Below are positions 26,982 through 36,006 of a stretch of 64,000 bases of DNA, piece by piece. The translations under genes were made by a program, and so were the position numbers. The stretch's first letter is position 1. Each line of letters begins with the position of its first letter. The DNA is from PALSA-600 sp037142875 (lineage in GTDB: Bacteria > Actinomycetota > Thermoleophilia > Gaiellales > Gaiellaceae): the NCBI GenBank assembly GCA_037142875.1, contig JBAWZV010000002.1, positions 62,001-126,000 of the forward strand, written 5' to 3'. The notes below the pieces were generated by a model. The model did no database searches. It worked only from the letters and a program-made list of their open reading frames with translations, and had not been told where the DNA came from.

Positions 26982-28747
26982 AGCGAGGCGTAGCGTCCGC
27001 CAGAGGCGAGCAGCTCGTCGTGTGTCCCTTGCTCGACCACGAGGCCGTGCTCGAGCACAACGATCCGGTCGGCGTCGCGGATCGTCGAGAGCCGATGAGC
27101 GATGACGAAGGCGGTTCGGCCGTGGAGCAGCCGGCGAAGGGCAAGCTCGATCTTCCGCTCCGTGCCGATATCGACGGAGCTTGTCGCCTCGTCGAGGATC
27201 AGAATCCTGGGGTCGGCAAGGAGCGCCCGGGCGAACGCGATGAGCTGCCGCTGACCGAGCGAGAGCCGGAACCCGCGCTCGCCGAGCTGCGTGTCGTACC
27301 CGTCCTCGAGCCCCTCGATGAACTCGTCCGCTCCGACGGCGGCAGCGGCCGAGGCGATCGCCTCGCGGCTCGCGTCCGGTCGGCCAAACGAGATGTTCTC
27401 GGCGACGGTTCCTGCAAAGAGGAATCCCTCCTGCGGGACGATCCCGAGCTGGCGTCGCAGCGACTCCTGGTGGACGTCGCGGAGGTCGGTGCCGTCGATC
27501 GTGACGCTGCCCTGCGTCGGATCGTAGAAGCGCGCGATCAGCTTCGCGATCGTCGACTTGCCGGCTCCGGTGTGACCCACGAGTGCCACCGTCGTCCCGG
27601 GCGGAACATCGAGGTCGATGCCGTGAATGACCTCCGGGCCGGTCTCGTACTTGAAGTGGACGTCGTTGAAGCAGACGCGACCACTGATCTCGGCGAGCTC
27701 GATCTCACCGTCGCTCACGTCCGGCTCGACGACGAGCACCTCCATGATCTTGTCGAGCGCCGCAACGGCCGAGAGGAACGTGCTGTAGAGCTGCGACAGG
27801 TTCTGCACCGGATCGAAGAAGTTCGTCAGGTAGCCAAGGAAGGCGGCCAGGATTCCGATCGTCGTGTTGCCGTCGAAGACGAGGTACCCGCCGTAGCCGA
27901 GCACGACGGCCGTCGCAAGCGACGAGAGCAGATCGACGTAGGGGAAGTAGAGCGCGTTCTGCACGACCGTCTCGCGGTTCTTCACGCGGTAGGCGTCGCC
28001 GACCTCACGGAAGTTGGCGCGGGCAGCCTTCTCGCGCGTGAACGCCTGGAGCACCCGCATCCCGGCGATGTCCTCGGCGAGCGTTGCCGTGACGAGCCCA
28101 AGCTTCTCGCGCACCCCGCGGTACGAGCGTCCGGACTTCTTCCGGAAGATCGCCGTGCCGATGGCGAGCAGCGGCACGACCACCATCGTGGCCAGCGCGA
28201 GGCGCCAGTCGAGGTAGAAGAGGATCACCGCCGAGCCGACGAGCGTCAACGTGTTCTGCAGCAGCGACGTGACCCCGTCGGTGACCAGCTGGTCGAGCGC
28301 CTCGACGTCGTTCGTGAGGCGGCTCACGAGGACGCCTGCGCGGTTGCGCTCGTAGAACCCGAGTGGGAGTCGCTGCAGGTGGCGGAAGAGGTGGTTGCGA
28401 AGGTCGGCCAGCATGCGCTCGCCAGTCCAGCCCGTGAAGTACGTCTGCGTCGAGGAGGCGGCGAGGCCGAGGACGCCGGAGACGACGAAGGCCACGACGA
28501 GCCACCCGAGCGTGGTCGTGTGACCGCGCCGTACCTCGTCGATCGCCCGTCCGAGGAGATACGGCGGTGCGAGAGACGCGGCCGTCGCGACCAGGAGCGA
28601 GACGATCGCGAGCGCCGTGCGTCCCCTGTAGGGCCGTGCGAGGCGATACAGCGCGGTCAGGCGTCGCTTGGTCGCCGCCCACGACCAGTCCTCGACCTTG
28701 GCGTTGCGTTGCGAGACGAGGTTGCTGCCGGGCTGCCAGACTCTCAT
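26951..28747 (-). CDS. ABC exporter half-transporter (consensus Walker B subunit)
   Basis: A 598-aa type IV ABC exporter half: six helices in residues 40-330, then a nucleotide-binding domain. Walker A GHTGAGKST at 391-399, signature LSLGQ at 495-499 (Gly to Leu relative to LSGGQ), Walker B with catalytic Glu520 (LDEATSSVD), and the H-loop in IAHRLST. Its ATG overlaps the stop of the partner gene at 28744. With that partner it forms a heterodimer-type multidrug or lipid exporter; the substrate is unknown. Confidence 0.93.
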   Translation of the reverse strand: MRVWQPGSNLVSQRNAKVEDWSWAATKRRLTALYRLARPYRGRTALAIVSLLVATAASLAPPYLLGRAIDEVRRGHTTTLGWLVVAFVVSGVLGLAASSTQTYFTGWTGERMLADLRNHLFRHLQRLPLGFYERNRAGVLVSRLTNDVEALDQLVTDGVTSLLQNTLTLVGSAVILFYLDWRLALATMVVVPLLAIGTAIFRKKSGRSYRGVREKLGLVTATLAEDIAGMRVLQAFTREKAARANFREVGDAYRVKNRETVVQNALYFPYVDLLSSLATAVVLGYGGYLVFDGNTTIGILAAFLGYLTNFFDPVQNLSQLYSTFLSAVAALDKIMEVLVVEPDVSDGEIELAEISGRVCFNDVHFKYETGPEVIHGIDLDVPPGTTVALVGHTGAGKSTIAKLIARFYDPTQGSVTIDGTDLRDVHQESLRRQLGIVPQEGFLFAGTVAENISFGRPDASREAIASAAAAVGADEFIEGLEDGYDTQLGERGFRLSLGQRQLIAFARALLADPRILILDEATSSVDIGTERKIELALRRLLHGRTAFVIAHRLSTIRDADRIVVLEHGLVVEQGTHDELLASGGRYASLYGNWASDAA

Positions 28748-30516
28748 GCGGCGTCCTCGGCAACGACGGGATCGAGGCGGCCGTGCTCCCAGATCTCTCG
28801 GTAGACGTCGCTGACAGGCAGGAGATCGTCGTGGGTGCCGCGCGCCGTGATGCGACCGTCGTCGAGGACGACGATCTCGTCGGCGAGGGAGATTGTGGAG
28901 AGCCGGTGGGCGATGATCAGCGTCGTCCGGCCACGCATCGCCTCGCGTAGCCCTGTTCGGATGCGAGCCTCGGTCGACGCGTCGACCGAGGCGGTTGCGT
29001 CGTCGAGGATGAGGATCCGCGGATCCACGACGAGCGCCCGTGCAATCGCGAGGCGCTGTCGCTGCCCACCCGAGAGCGTGATCCCGCGCTCCCCGATCAC
29101 GGTGGCGTAGCCGTCGGGGAGCCGCTCGATGAACTCGTGGGCCTGGGCGAGCCTGGCCGCAGCCTCTGCCTCCTCGGCGGTCGCGTCACGGCGGCCGAAC
29201 GTCAGGTTCTCGCTGATCGATGCCGAGAAGAGGAATGAATCCTGGGCGATGACCCCGATGTCCCGCCGGAGCGAGTTGAGCGTGACCTCGCGCACGTCCT
29301 GTCCGTCGACCGTTACCCGCCCCTCCTGCACGTCGTAGAAGCGCGGGATGAGGGCGGCGAACGTCGTCTTCCCCGAGCCGGTGTGCCCGATGAGCGCCAC
29401 CGTCTTGCCCGGCTCGAGCTCAAGGTCGACACCGCGCAGCACCGGGCGCGCAGGGTCGTAGCCGAAGGTGACGTTCTCGAACCGCACCCGGCCCGGACCG
29501 GGCTCGAGCTCGCGGGCCGAGGCGGCGTTGCCGATGTCCTCGGTCTCGTCGATCACCTGGAAGATCCGCTCTCCCGAAGCGGTCGCCCGCTGCCCCTCGC
29601 CGATCCACATTCCGAGCATGCGGAGCGGGAAGACGAGCATCGCGAGATAGAGGTTGAAACGGACGAAGTCTGCGAGGGAGAGCGTCCCGTGGGCGACCAT
29701 CCGTCCGCCGACGAAGATGACCGCGGCCTGCCCGAGCAGTGGGAGGAAGGCGAGCAGGGGCACGTAGAAGGCCCGCTGCCGGTTGGCCCGGACGCTCTGG
29801 GCAAACAGCGCCTCGGAGCGGCCCTCGAACTTGTCCTGCTCTGCCTGCTCCTGCGCAAACGACTTGACGACATGGACGCCGACGACGTTCTCCTCCGCGA
29901 CGGTCGCAACGTCGGCCATCTTCTGCTGCACGTCACGCAGGACAGGGTGGGAGACCATCGAGTAGCGGTACGCGACAGCGACGAGCACCGGCGCGAACGC
30001 CAGCGCGACGAGCGCGAGCTTCCACGAGATGATGAAGACGAGCGCCGTGACGCCGACGATGGTGAAGATGTGCTGCGCGAAGAAGATGAGGCCGTAGCCG
30101 AGGAAGAAGCGCACGGTCTGGAGGTCGACCGTGGCGCGAGACATGAGCTGACCGGTCTGGTGCCGGTCGAAGAACCGAAACGAGAGACGCACGAGCTTTG
30201 CGTAGAGCGCGTTTCGGATGTCGAGCTCGACGCCGAGGGCCTGCGAACCGGAGATCAGACGTCGCCCGACCGTCGCCGCGGCCTTCGCGACACCAACGAC
30301 GAGCACGATGCCGATCAGCCACGGCAGCTGCCCGCGGTTCCCGTCGCGGATCGCCTTGACGACATCGCCTGTCAGCCACGGAAACGCTAGCGACCCCGCC
30401 TGTGAGGCGAAGGCGAGCGCGACCGACACGATGACCGACCAACGATACGGCCCGAGGAACCGGATCAGTCTGAAAAACGTCGTGCGGTAGCGCGGGGCGG
30501 AGGCCTCGGAGGTCAC
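28744..30516 (-). CDS. ABC exporter half-transporter (degenerate Walker B subunit)
   Basis: A 590-aa half-exporter and first gene of the pair. Walker A GHTGSGKTT at 377-385, canonical signature LSGGQ at 481-485, and Walker B LDDATASVD with Asp506 where the catalytic Glu should be. In the dimer its Walker A/B faces the altered LSLGQ of the partner, making one weak ATP site, as in TM287/288- or BmrCD-type exporters (family knowledge). GTG start, 6 nt after TAGGCT. Confidence 0.93.
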   Translation of the reverse strand: MTSEASAPRYRTTFFRLIRFLGPYRWSVIVSVALAFASQAGSLAFPWLTGDVVKAIRDGNRGQLPWLIGIVLVVGVAKAAATVGRRLISGSQALGVELDIRNALYAKLVRLSFRFFDRHQTGQLMSRATVDLQTVRFFLGYGLIFFAQHIFTIVGVTALVFIISWKLALVALAFAPVLVAVAYRYSMVSHPVLRDVQQKMADVATVAEENVVGVHVVKSFAQEQAEQDKFEGRSEALFAQSVRANRQRAFYVPLLAFLPLLGQAAVIFVGGRMVAHGTLSLADFVRFNLYLAMLVFPLRMLGMWIGEGQRATASGERIFQVIDETEDIGNAASARELEPGPGRVRFENVTFGYDPARPVLRGVDLELEPGKTVALIGHTGSGKTTFAALIPRFYDVQEGRVTVDGQDVREVTLNSLRRDIGVIAQDSFLFSASISENLTFGRRDATAEEAEAAARLAQAHEFIERLPDGYATVIGERGITLSGGQRQRLAIARALVVDPRILILDDATASVDASTEARIRTGLREAMRGRTTLIIAHRLSTISLADEIVVLDDGRITARGTHDDLLPVSDVYREIWEHGRLDPVVAEDAA

Positions 30517-30522
30517 CGTGCC

Positions 30523-30528
30523 AGCCTA
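30523..30528 (-). promoter_or_regulatory. -10 box of the ABC exporter operon
   Basis: TAGGCT, 6 nt before the GTG at 30516. Confidence 0.5.
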
Positions 30529-30574
30529 CGCGGCGGGCCCGGGGTGCCGACGCGGCCCAGCTCCGAGGTGGCCC

Positions 30575-30580
30575 TACAGT
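30575..30580 (+). promoter_or_regulatory. -10 box of the formimidoyltransferase gene
   Basis: TACAGT, 6 nt before GTG 30587; this favours 30587 over GTG 30581, which abuts the box. Confidence 0.5.
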
Positions 30581-30586
30581 GTGAGC

Positions 30587-31459
30587 GTGCTTCCGCTCGA
30601 GTCGGTGCCAAACTTCTCCGAGGGCCGCGATGGCGCCACGATCGCCGCGATCGGCGACGCGCTCTCGCGGGAGACGCGCGTCCTCGACGTTCACAGCGAC
30701 GTCGACCACAACCGCTCCGTGTTCACGCTCGTCGGCTCGGAGTCCGAGCTGACAGCTGCCCTTGCCGCGGCGGCCGAGGTGGCATGCGACAGGATCGACC
30801 TTCGCCGTCAGGACGGAAAGCACCCGAGGATCGGCGCCGTCGACGTTGTTCCGATCGTGCCGATCCGCCCCTCGGACATGGAACGGGCCCAGTCCTGCGC
30901 CCGCGTCGTTGGTGCCCGTCTCGGCGCGCTCGGTCTGCCGGTGTTCATGTACGCACCACCAGAGCGCGGGCCCGCCTTCTATCGGAAGGGCGGGCCCTTG
31001 GAGGCTGCACGTCGGCTGGCCGACGGAGAGCTCACGCCCGACTTCGGCCCCGGACTTCTTCACCCGAGCGCCGGCGCGGTGCTCGTCGGCGCTCGCCCTC
31101 CGCTCATCGCGTTCAACGTCAACCTGCAAGGCGCGCTCGACGTCGCCCGCGAGATTGCGAGCCTCGTGCGTGAGCATGAGGGCGGCGGGTTTCCGCGTGT
31201 TCGTGCGCTTGGCCTGGCGCTGCCCAAGGCGGGAGTCGTCCAGGTGTCGATGAACATCGAGGACTGGGCGCAGACGCCGCTCCACATCGTCGTCGCCGAG
31301 ATCACCGGGCTTGCCGAGGAACGCGGTGCGACGGTCGTGGGTACGGAGCTTGTCGGCTTGATTCCTGCGGGCGCCGTGCTCGCTGCCGGGGGTGCCGCTC
31401 TAGAGATCGACGGCTTCGACGCGTCGAGGGTGCTCGAGTTGCGACTCCTCGAGCCCTAG
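30587..31459 (+). CDS. Glutamate formimidoyltransferase
   Basis: Transfers the formimino group of N-formimino-glutamate to tetrahydrofolate in histidine degradation. The 290-aa protein matches the formiminotransferase half of FTCD: SVPNFSEGRD, VHSDVDHNRSVFTL, DGKHPRIGAVDVVPIVPI, and VQVSMNIEDW. The cyclodeaminase domain is absent, as in many bacteria. No other hut gene is in the window. The GTG at 30587 starts right at the homologous region; upstream in-frame sequence to 30518 is not conserved-looking. Divergent from the exporter operon. Confidence 0.92.
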   Translation: MLPLESVPNFSEGRDGATIAAIGDALSRETRVLDVHSDVDHNRSVFTLVGSESELTAALAAAAEVACDRIDLRRQDGKHPRIGAVDVVPIVPIRPSDMERAQSCARVVGARLGALGLPVFMYAPPERGPAFYRKGGPLEAARRLADGELTPDFGPGLLHPSAGAVLVGARPPLIAFNVNLQGALDVAREIASLVREHEGGGFPRVRALGLALPKAGVVQVSMNIEDWAQTPLHIVVAEITGLAEERGATVVGTELVGLIPAGAVLAAGGAALEIDGFDASRVLELRLLEP

Positions 31460-31464
31460 GCGGA

Positions 31465-31854
31465 TCAGGCTCCTCGGAGCGTCGGTGTACGGGCCGCCAC
31501 CATGACCACAGCCAGCCCGCCGAGAGGGACAGCGACGGCAGCGACCCCGAAGACGGGCCGTGCAGCGGCGATCGCAAAGATCGGCGAGACGAGCAGGGCG
31601 TACGAGAGGCTCTCGCCGGCTCCCGAGCCAATCACCCCGGCGACGGCAAGCGGCAGCGATGCCGCCATGGAGTCCGAAGATGAGGCCCGGCACGCTGCCA
31701 GCCAGCCGGACGGCGACGACCCCGAGGGGCCCGCCTTCTGTAGCGCGAACCACATGAGCGCGATGTAGCTCAGCGCGTCGCCGATCTCGCTGACCGAGAC
31801 GGCGAGGTAGAGGTTGCGGAAGTCTCGCCGTCGGAGCAGCCCGAACGCGCGCAC
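31465..31854 (-). pseudogene. MFS transporter remnant, internally deleted
   Basis: Remnant of a ~400-residue major facilitator (EntS/MFS_3-like) reduced to about 130 codons. The N terminus reads DFRNLYLAVSVSEIGDALSY and IALMWFALQKAGPSG. A frame change follows, after which the next helix continues in another frame as PLGVVAVRLAGSVPGLIFGL. The C terminus, back in the first frame, encodes the last helix (ALLVSPIFAIAAARPVFGVA). Most of the 12 helices are missing. No TANNNT box is found upstream of the old GTG, so its promoter may also be lost. Confidence 0.72.
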
Positions 31855-31895
31855 CCGACCCGCCGGAGTCTGCCTGTCCGGGCGGAGCGGGGCGG

Positions 31896-31901
31896 TAGTC
31901 T
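31896..31901 (+). promoter_or_regulatory. -10 box of the gene at 31911
   Basis: TAGTCT, 9 nt before the ATG. Confidence 0.45.
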
Positions 31902-31910
31902 GACGCGACC

Positions 31911-32303
31911 ATGCCGAGCCGTAAGCAGCGCCGAACCCGGGCGAAGTCCTTCCGTCACGAGTACGTCTACGTCGACAGCGACGACGAAGGCAACGTCATC
32001 GAGCTCGAGAAGCTCCCCAAAGCGCCCGAGAAGAAGGTCGCGAAGAAGAAGTCGCAGCCGGCCAAGCGCGGAAGCCGTGTTACCCGTGACCCGGAGCCGC
32101 CCTCGTGGCGCCGCTCGGTTCGGCGAGCCGTCCCGATGGGCGCGCTGATGATGGTGATCATGGTCTTCATGCTCAAGCACTCACCGATGTACGTCCGGAT
32201 CGGCTGGGGGGTCATCTACACCGTCGCGTTCATCCCGATGACCTACTGGATCGACGGCCGGGTCTACCGGACGTTCCAGAAGCGCAAGTCAAAGGGTCGT
32301 TGA
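31911..32303 (+). CDS. Small basic two-helix membrane protein, unknown function
   Basis: A 130-aa protein with a long, Lys/Arg-rich cytoplasmic N terminus (1-75, including EKLPKAPEKKVAKKKSQPAK) and two transmembrane segments (about 76-92 and 98-115), ending in a basic tail. No family assigned. It starts an operon with the MBL hydrolase, hisS and possibly aspS. The basic tail could contact nucleic acid or ribosomes at the membrane (speculative). Confidence 0.72.
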   Translation: MPSRKQRRTRAKSFRHEYVYVDSDDEGNVIELEKLPKAPEKKVAKKKSQPAKRGSRVTRDPEPPSWRRSVRRAVPMGALMMVIMVFMLKHSPMYVRIGWGVIYTVAFIPMTYWIDGRVYRTFQKRKSKGR

Positions 32304-32305
32304 CC

Positions 32306-32944
32306 GTGCTGGTCGTCGACCGTTTCGGTCTCGACCGCCAGTACGGGGCGAACACCTACGTTCTGCGGGCCACCGATGCCAGCGGTGAGGCAGTCGTCGT
32401 GGACCCGGGTGGCGATCCGGCTCCGCTTCTCGCAGCACTGGCGTCCGAGCAGATCACCATGGCCGCAATCCTCGTCACCCACTGCGACGTCGATCACATC
32501 GGCGGCGTGGCCGACCTCGCCGCGGCGACGGGGGCGCCCGTGTGGGCGCCGGTCGGCGAGGCCTATCGCCTTCGCGAGGGGCGCACGCGTGGCGGCATGT
32601 CTGTGGCCCCGCACGACCCCGAGTACGTCGTCGGCGACGGCGACCGCATCGACGTGGGCGGCGTCAGCTTCGAGGTCGTCGGTGTGGCCGGACACTCCGA
32701 GGATCACATCGCGTTCGCCCACGAAGGCGAGATCTTCGCCGGAGATCTCCTCTTCGCGGGCTCGGTCGGGCGGGTCGATCTTCCCGGCGGCGACTGGCAG
32801 GCACTCCTCGACTCCGTGAGTCGCCTGCTGACCCGATACGGCCCCGACGCGGTCGTCTACCCCGGGCATGGTGGGCCGACCCGGCTGGGGCACGAGCTGG
32901 CCTCCAATCCTTTCCTCGGCGAGCTTCGCGCAGCGGCCCAGTGA
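32306..32944 (+). CDS. MBL-fold metallo-hydrolase (HxDxDH variant)
   Basis: A 212-aa glyoxalase II-like hydrolase. The metal motif reads THCDVDHIGG: His59-Cys-Asp61-Val-Asp63-His64, so the usual second His of HxHxDH is Asp. Other ligands look intact: GHSEDH, the bridging Asp in FAGDLLFAGSVGR, and YPGHG. The GTG at 32306 (AAAGGG 9 nt upstream) gives the standard start LVVDRFGLDRQYGANTYVL; a TTG at 32300 is possible. The neighbour of hisS in many bacteria is a similar MBL protein. Confidence 0.85.
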   Translation: MLVVDRFGLDRQYGANTYVLRATDASGEAVVVDPGGDPAPLLAALASEQITMAAILVTHCDVDHIGGVADLAAATGAPVWAPVGEAYRLREGRTRGGMSVAPHDPEYVVGDGDRIDVGGVSFEVVGVAGHSEDHIAFAHEGEIFAGDLLFAGSVGRVDLPGGDWQALLDSVSRLLTRYGPDAVVYPGHGGPTRLGHELASNPFLGELRAAAQ

Positions 32945-34179
32945 GCGAGAAGTTTCAGGCGCCACGGGGGACGCACGACGTCCTGCCGGCCCAGCAGCCG
33001 CTCTGGTTCGACACCGTCGTCGCGACGATGGCCGAGGTGACGGCGCTCTACGGGTACCGGCGTATCCAGACGCCGGGCTTCGAGGACACCTCGCTGTTCC
33101 AACGGACAGCAGGTGCCGGATCGGACATCGTGCAGAAGGAGATGTACACCTTCACCGACCGAAGTGACCGGTCGCTCACCCTGCGCCCCGAAGGTACCGC
33201 GCCGATCTGCCGCGCCTACATCGAGCACGGAATGCACCGTGACCCGCAGCCGGTCAAGCTCTACACGATCGCACCGATGTACCGGTACGGCGCCCCTGGC
33301 CGTGGCCGCTTTCGCGAGCACTGGCAACTCTCCGTCGAGGCGATCGGGTCATCCGACCCGGCGATCGACGCAGAGATCATCCAGCTCTACTACGAGTTGC
33401 TTCGGCGCCTCGGTGTCACCCAGTGGGAACTGATGCTGAACTCGATCGGTGACGCGAATTGCCGACCAGCGTACGTCGAGGTGCTCAAGGCGTGGCTCGC
33501 AGAGAACGACCACGTGCTCGACGACGACGCGCGCCTCAAGCTGCAGACGAGCCCGCTTCAGGTCTTCGACGTCAAGAGCCCGGCCGTCCGTGCGGCGCTC
33601 GCTGATGCTCCGAAGATCGGCGAGTCGCTCTGCGGCGGCTGCCGCGAGCACTTCGCCGCCGTCCGCAGCTACCTCGATGCCTACGGGGTGCCGTACACGA
33701 TCGCGCCGACCCTGGTCCGCGGACTCGACTACTACTCGCGGACGACGTTCGAGTTCATCGGGCCCGACGAGAACGCGAACTCGACGATCTGCGGTGGCGG
33801 GCGCTACGACGGGCTCGTCGAGCAGATCGGCGGCCCGTCGACCCCTGCGATCGGCTTCGGAGCTGGGATCGAACGGCTGCTGCTCGCGCTCGAAAACGAC
33901 GGCATCACAGCATCAGTGCCAGGAATCGACGTCTTCTTCGCCCTCGACGGCGCGCCCAGGGAGGCGATCCTGACGGTGATGGCGCAGCTGCGCGCTCGCG
34001 GGCTTGCATGTGACACCGACTACGCGGGGCGATCGCTCAAGGGGCAGCTGACCCAGGCAGGGCGTACCGGTGCCCGCACGGTCGTGATCGCAACCGCTGA
34101 CGGCGCGACCGTGCGTCGAGTCGGCGAGGAGCCTCGGACAGTCTCGCTCGGTGAGCTCACAGCTACCCTCACCCTGTGA
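32941..34179 (+). CDS. hisS: Histidyl-tRNA synthetase
   Basis: Class II synthetase, 412 aa. Motif 1 region RGTHDVLP, motif 2 MYRYGAPGRGRFREHWQ, the His-specific segments LVRGLDYYSRTTFEF and CGGGRYDGL, and motif 3 FGAGIERLLLAL. The C-terminal anticodon-binding domain covers about 320-412. The GTG at 32941 overlaps the MBL stop (GTGA). The longer in-frame sequence from 32542 is a shadow of the MBL gene. Immediately followed by aspS, a common pairing. Confidence 0.97.
   Translation: MSEKFQAPRGTHDVLPAQQPLWFDTVVATMAEVTALYGYRRIQTPGFEDTSLFQRTAGAGSDIVQKEMYTFTDRSDRSLTLRPEGTAPICRAYIEHGMHRDPQPVKLYTIAPMYRYGAPGRGRFREHWQLSVEAIGSSDPAIDAEIIQLYYELLRRLGVTQWELMLNSIGDANCRPAYVEVLKAWLAENDHVLDDDARLKLQTSPLQVFDVKSPAVRAALADAPKIGESLCGGCREHFAAVRSYLDAYGVPYTIAPTLVRGLDYYSRTTFEFIGPDENANSTICGGGRYDGLVEQIGGPSTPAIGFGAGIERLLLALENDGITASVPGIDVFFALDGAPREAILTVMAQLRARGLACDTDYAGRSLKGQLTQAGRTGARTVVIATADGATVRRVGEEPRTVSLGELTATLTL
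34164..34169 (+). promoter_or_regulatory. Possible internal -10 box of aspS
   Basis: TACCCT within the hisS 3' end, 6 nt before the aspS GTG. Confidence 0.4.
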
Positions 34180-35918
34180 GCGAGTGGCGCGATCTGAAGG
34201 GGAGCGAGCTCCGTCCGGCCGACGAGGGTCGCACGGTGACGCTCTCCGGCTGGGTTGCGACGCGTCGCGACCACGGCGGTCTCGTGTTCGTCGACCTCCG
34301 TGACGACGCGGGCCGGGTGCAGGTTGTGATCAACCCCGAGAACGCTGTCGAGGCAGTCGAGACGGCCCACGGCCTTCGGAACGAGTTCGTTGTGCGTGTC
34401 CGGGGCACCGTCGTCGCCCGGTCGCCCGAGACGGTCAACTCTGCGATGGCGACGGGCGAAATCGAGGTTCAGGCCGACCAGCTTGAGATCCTCTCGCGGT
34501 CGACGCCGCTTCCGTTCCAGCTCGACGAGGAGGGCGTGGACGAGACGCTGCGTCTGCGCCACCGCTGGCTCGATCTTCGCCGCGAGCGCCTGCAGCGCAA
34601 CATCCGGCTGCGCGGGAAGATGGTGGGCACGATCCGCCGGGTGATGGAGGCCGCCGAGTTCGTCGACATCCAGACGCCGATCCTCTGGAAGCCGACGCCG
34701 GAAGGCGCACGCGACTTTCTCGTCCCGTCCCGCCTGCAGCCGGGCAAGTTCTACGCCCTGCCACAGTCGCCCCAGATCGCAAAGCAGCTGCTCGTCATCG
34801 CCGGATTCGAGCGTTATTACCAGATCGCAACCTGTTTTCGAGACGAGGATCTCCGTGCCGACCGCGTCCAGGAGATCACCCAGCTCGACGTCGAGATGGC
34901 GTTCCCCGACCAGGAGTTCCTGTTTGGCCTGATGGAGGAGATGGTCTCGACGGTCTGGCGGGAGTGCATCGGCGTCGATCTCGAGACGCCGTTCCCGAGG
35001 ATGACGTACGCCGAGGCAGATCGGCGCTTTGGCTCCGACAAGCCCGACGTCCGCTTCGGTCTCGAGATCGAGGACGCGACGGCGGGGACACGCGGCTCGG
35101 AGTTCAGCGTCTTTGCCCGCGCCGAGACCGTGCGATTCCTTCGTGTGCCGAAGGTCTTCTCGCGAAGCGAGCTCGCCGACCTGGAGGAGTTCGCCAAGGG
35201 CTGGGGCGCGAAGGGGCTTGCCTATCTCGTGTTCGACGGCGACGAGGTGCGGTCGCCGATCGCGAAGTTCCTCTCGGCCGACGAGCTCGCTGCCATAGCG
35301 GGCGAGCCCGGGACGACACTCCTCTTTGCCGCAGACGGCTGGGACAAGACCTCCCGCGTTCTCGGCGCCCTGCGCGTCCGCCTCGGGGAGCAGCTCGGAC
35401 TCATCGACCAGTCAGCGTGGAAGTGGTTGTGGATCACCGACTTCCCGATGTTCGAGTGGGACGAGGACGGCGGGCGCTGGGCGGCCAAGCACCATCCGTT
35501 CACGCGCCCTGCGCGCGACTGGGTCGAGACGTTCGACGGCAACCCTGGCGAGGCGATCGCACATGCCTATGACCTGATCGGAAACGGGAACGAGCTCGGC
35601 GGTGGCTCCTTCCGGATCCACGAGCCGGACGTGCAGGCCCGTGCCTTCGCGCTCCTCAATCTCACACCAGAGGATCAGCGCACCAAGTTCGGTTTCCTCC
35701 TTGACGCTCTCGGCATGGGTGCACCGCCACACGGTGGGATCGCCTTCGGGATCGACCGGATGGTGATGCTGCTGGCCGGCGAGTCGAACCTGCGCGACAC
35801 GATCGCGTTTCCGAAGAACCAGGCGGGTGCCGACCCGATGTCGGGCGCACCGACCGAGGTCGAGGCGCTGCAGCTTGCCGAGCTCGGCGTTCGGGTCATA
35901 GTCGACAAACCGGCATAG
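34176..35918 (+). CDS. aspS: Aspartyl-tRNA synthetase (bacterial type)
   Basis: Class IIb synthetase, 580 aa. N-terminal OB-fold anticodon-binding domain (VTLSGWVATRRDHGGLVFVDLRD), motif 2 with FRDEDLRADR, a bacterial GAD insertion (about 300-410), and motif 3 GIAFGIDRMVMLLAG. The length is typical of bacterial, possibly non-discriminating, AspRS. The GTG overlaps the hisS stop (GTGA) and also has TACCCT 6 nt upstream, so it may be both coupled and independently transcribed. Confidence 0.97.
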   Translation: MSEWRDLKGSELRPADEGRTVTLSGWVATRRDHGGLVFVDLRDDAGRVQVVINPENAVEAVETAHGLRNEFVVRVRGTVVARSPETVNSAMATGEIEVQADQLEILSRSTPLPFQLDEEGVDETLRLRHRWLDLRRERLQRNIRLRGKMVGTIRRVMEAAEFVDIQTPILWKPTPEGARDFLVPSRLQPGKFYALPQSPQIAKQLLVIAGFERYYQIATCFRDEDLRADRVQEITQLDVEMAFPDQEFLFGLMEEMVSTVWRECIGVDLETPFPRMTYAEADRRFGSDKPDVRFGLEIEDATAGTRGSEFSVFARAETVRFLRVPKVFSRSELADLEEFAKGWGAKGLAYLVFDGDEVRSPIAKFLSADELAAIAGEPGTTLLFAADGWDKTSRVLGALRVRLGEQLGLIDQSAWKWLWITDFPMFEWDEDGGRWAAKHHPFTRPARDWVETFDGNPGEAIAHAYDLIGNGNELGGGSFRIHEPDVQARAFALLNLTPEDQRTKFGFLLDALGMGAPPHGGIAFGIDRMVMLLAGESNLRDTIAFPKNQAGADPMSGAPTEVEALQLAELGVRVIVDKPA

Positions 35919-36006
35919 CAGTCGGCTCGGTCGCGTCCGGCCGCTCCTCCGTGCATACTGTTGGAGAGATATTCGGGCGTCTCGCGCGATCCCGGATGGA
36001 CACATC

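Noticed and set aside
26801..28804. 667-codon open frame antisense to the ABC exporter gene
   Set aside because: Shadow of the exporter. Only its first ~15 codons (VAHEVGH) are meaningful, as part of the M48 pseudogene.
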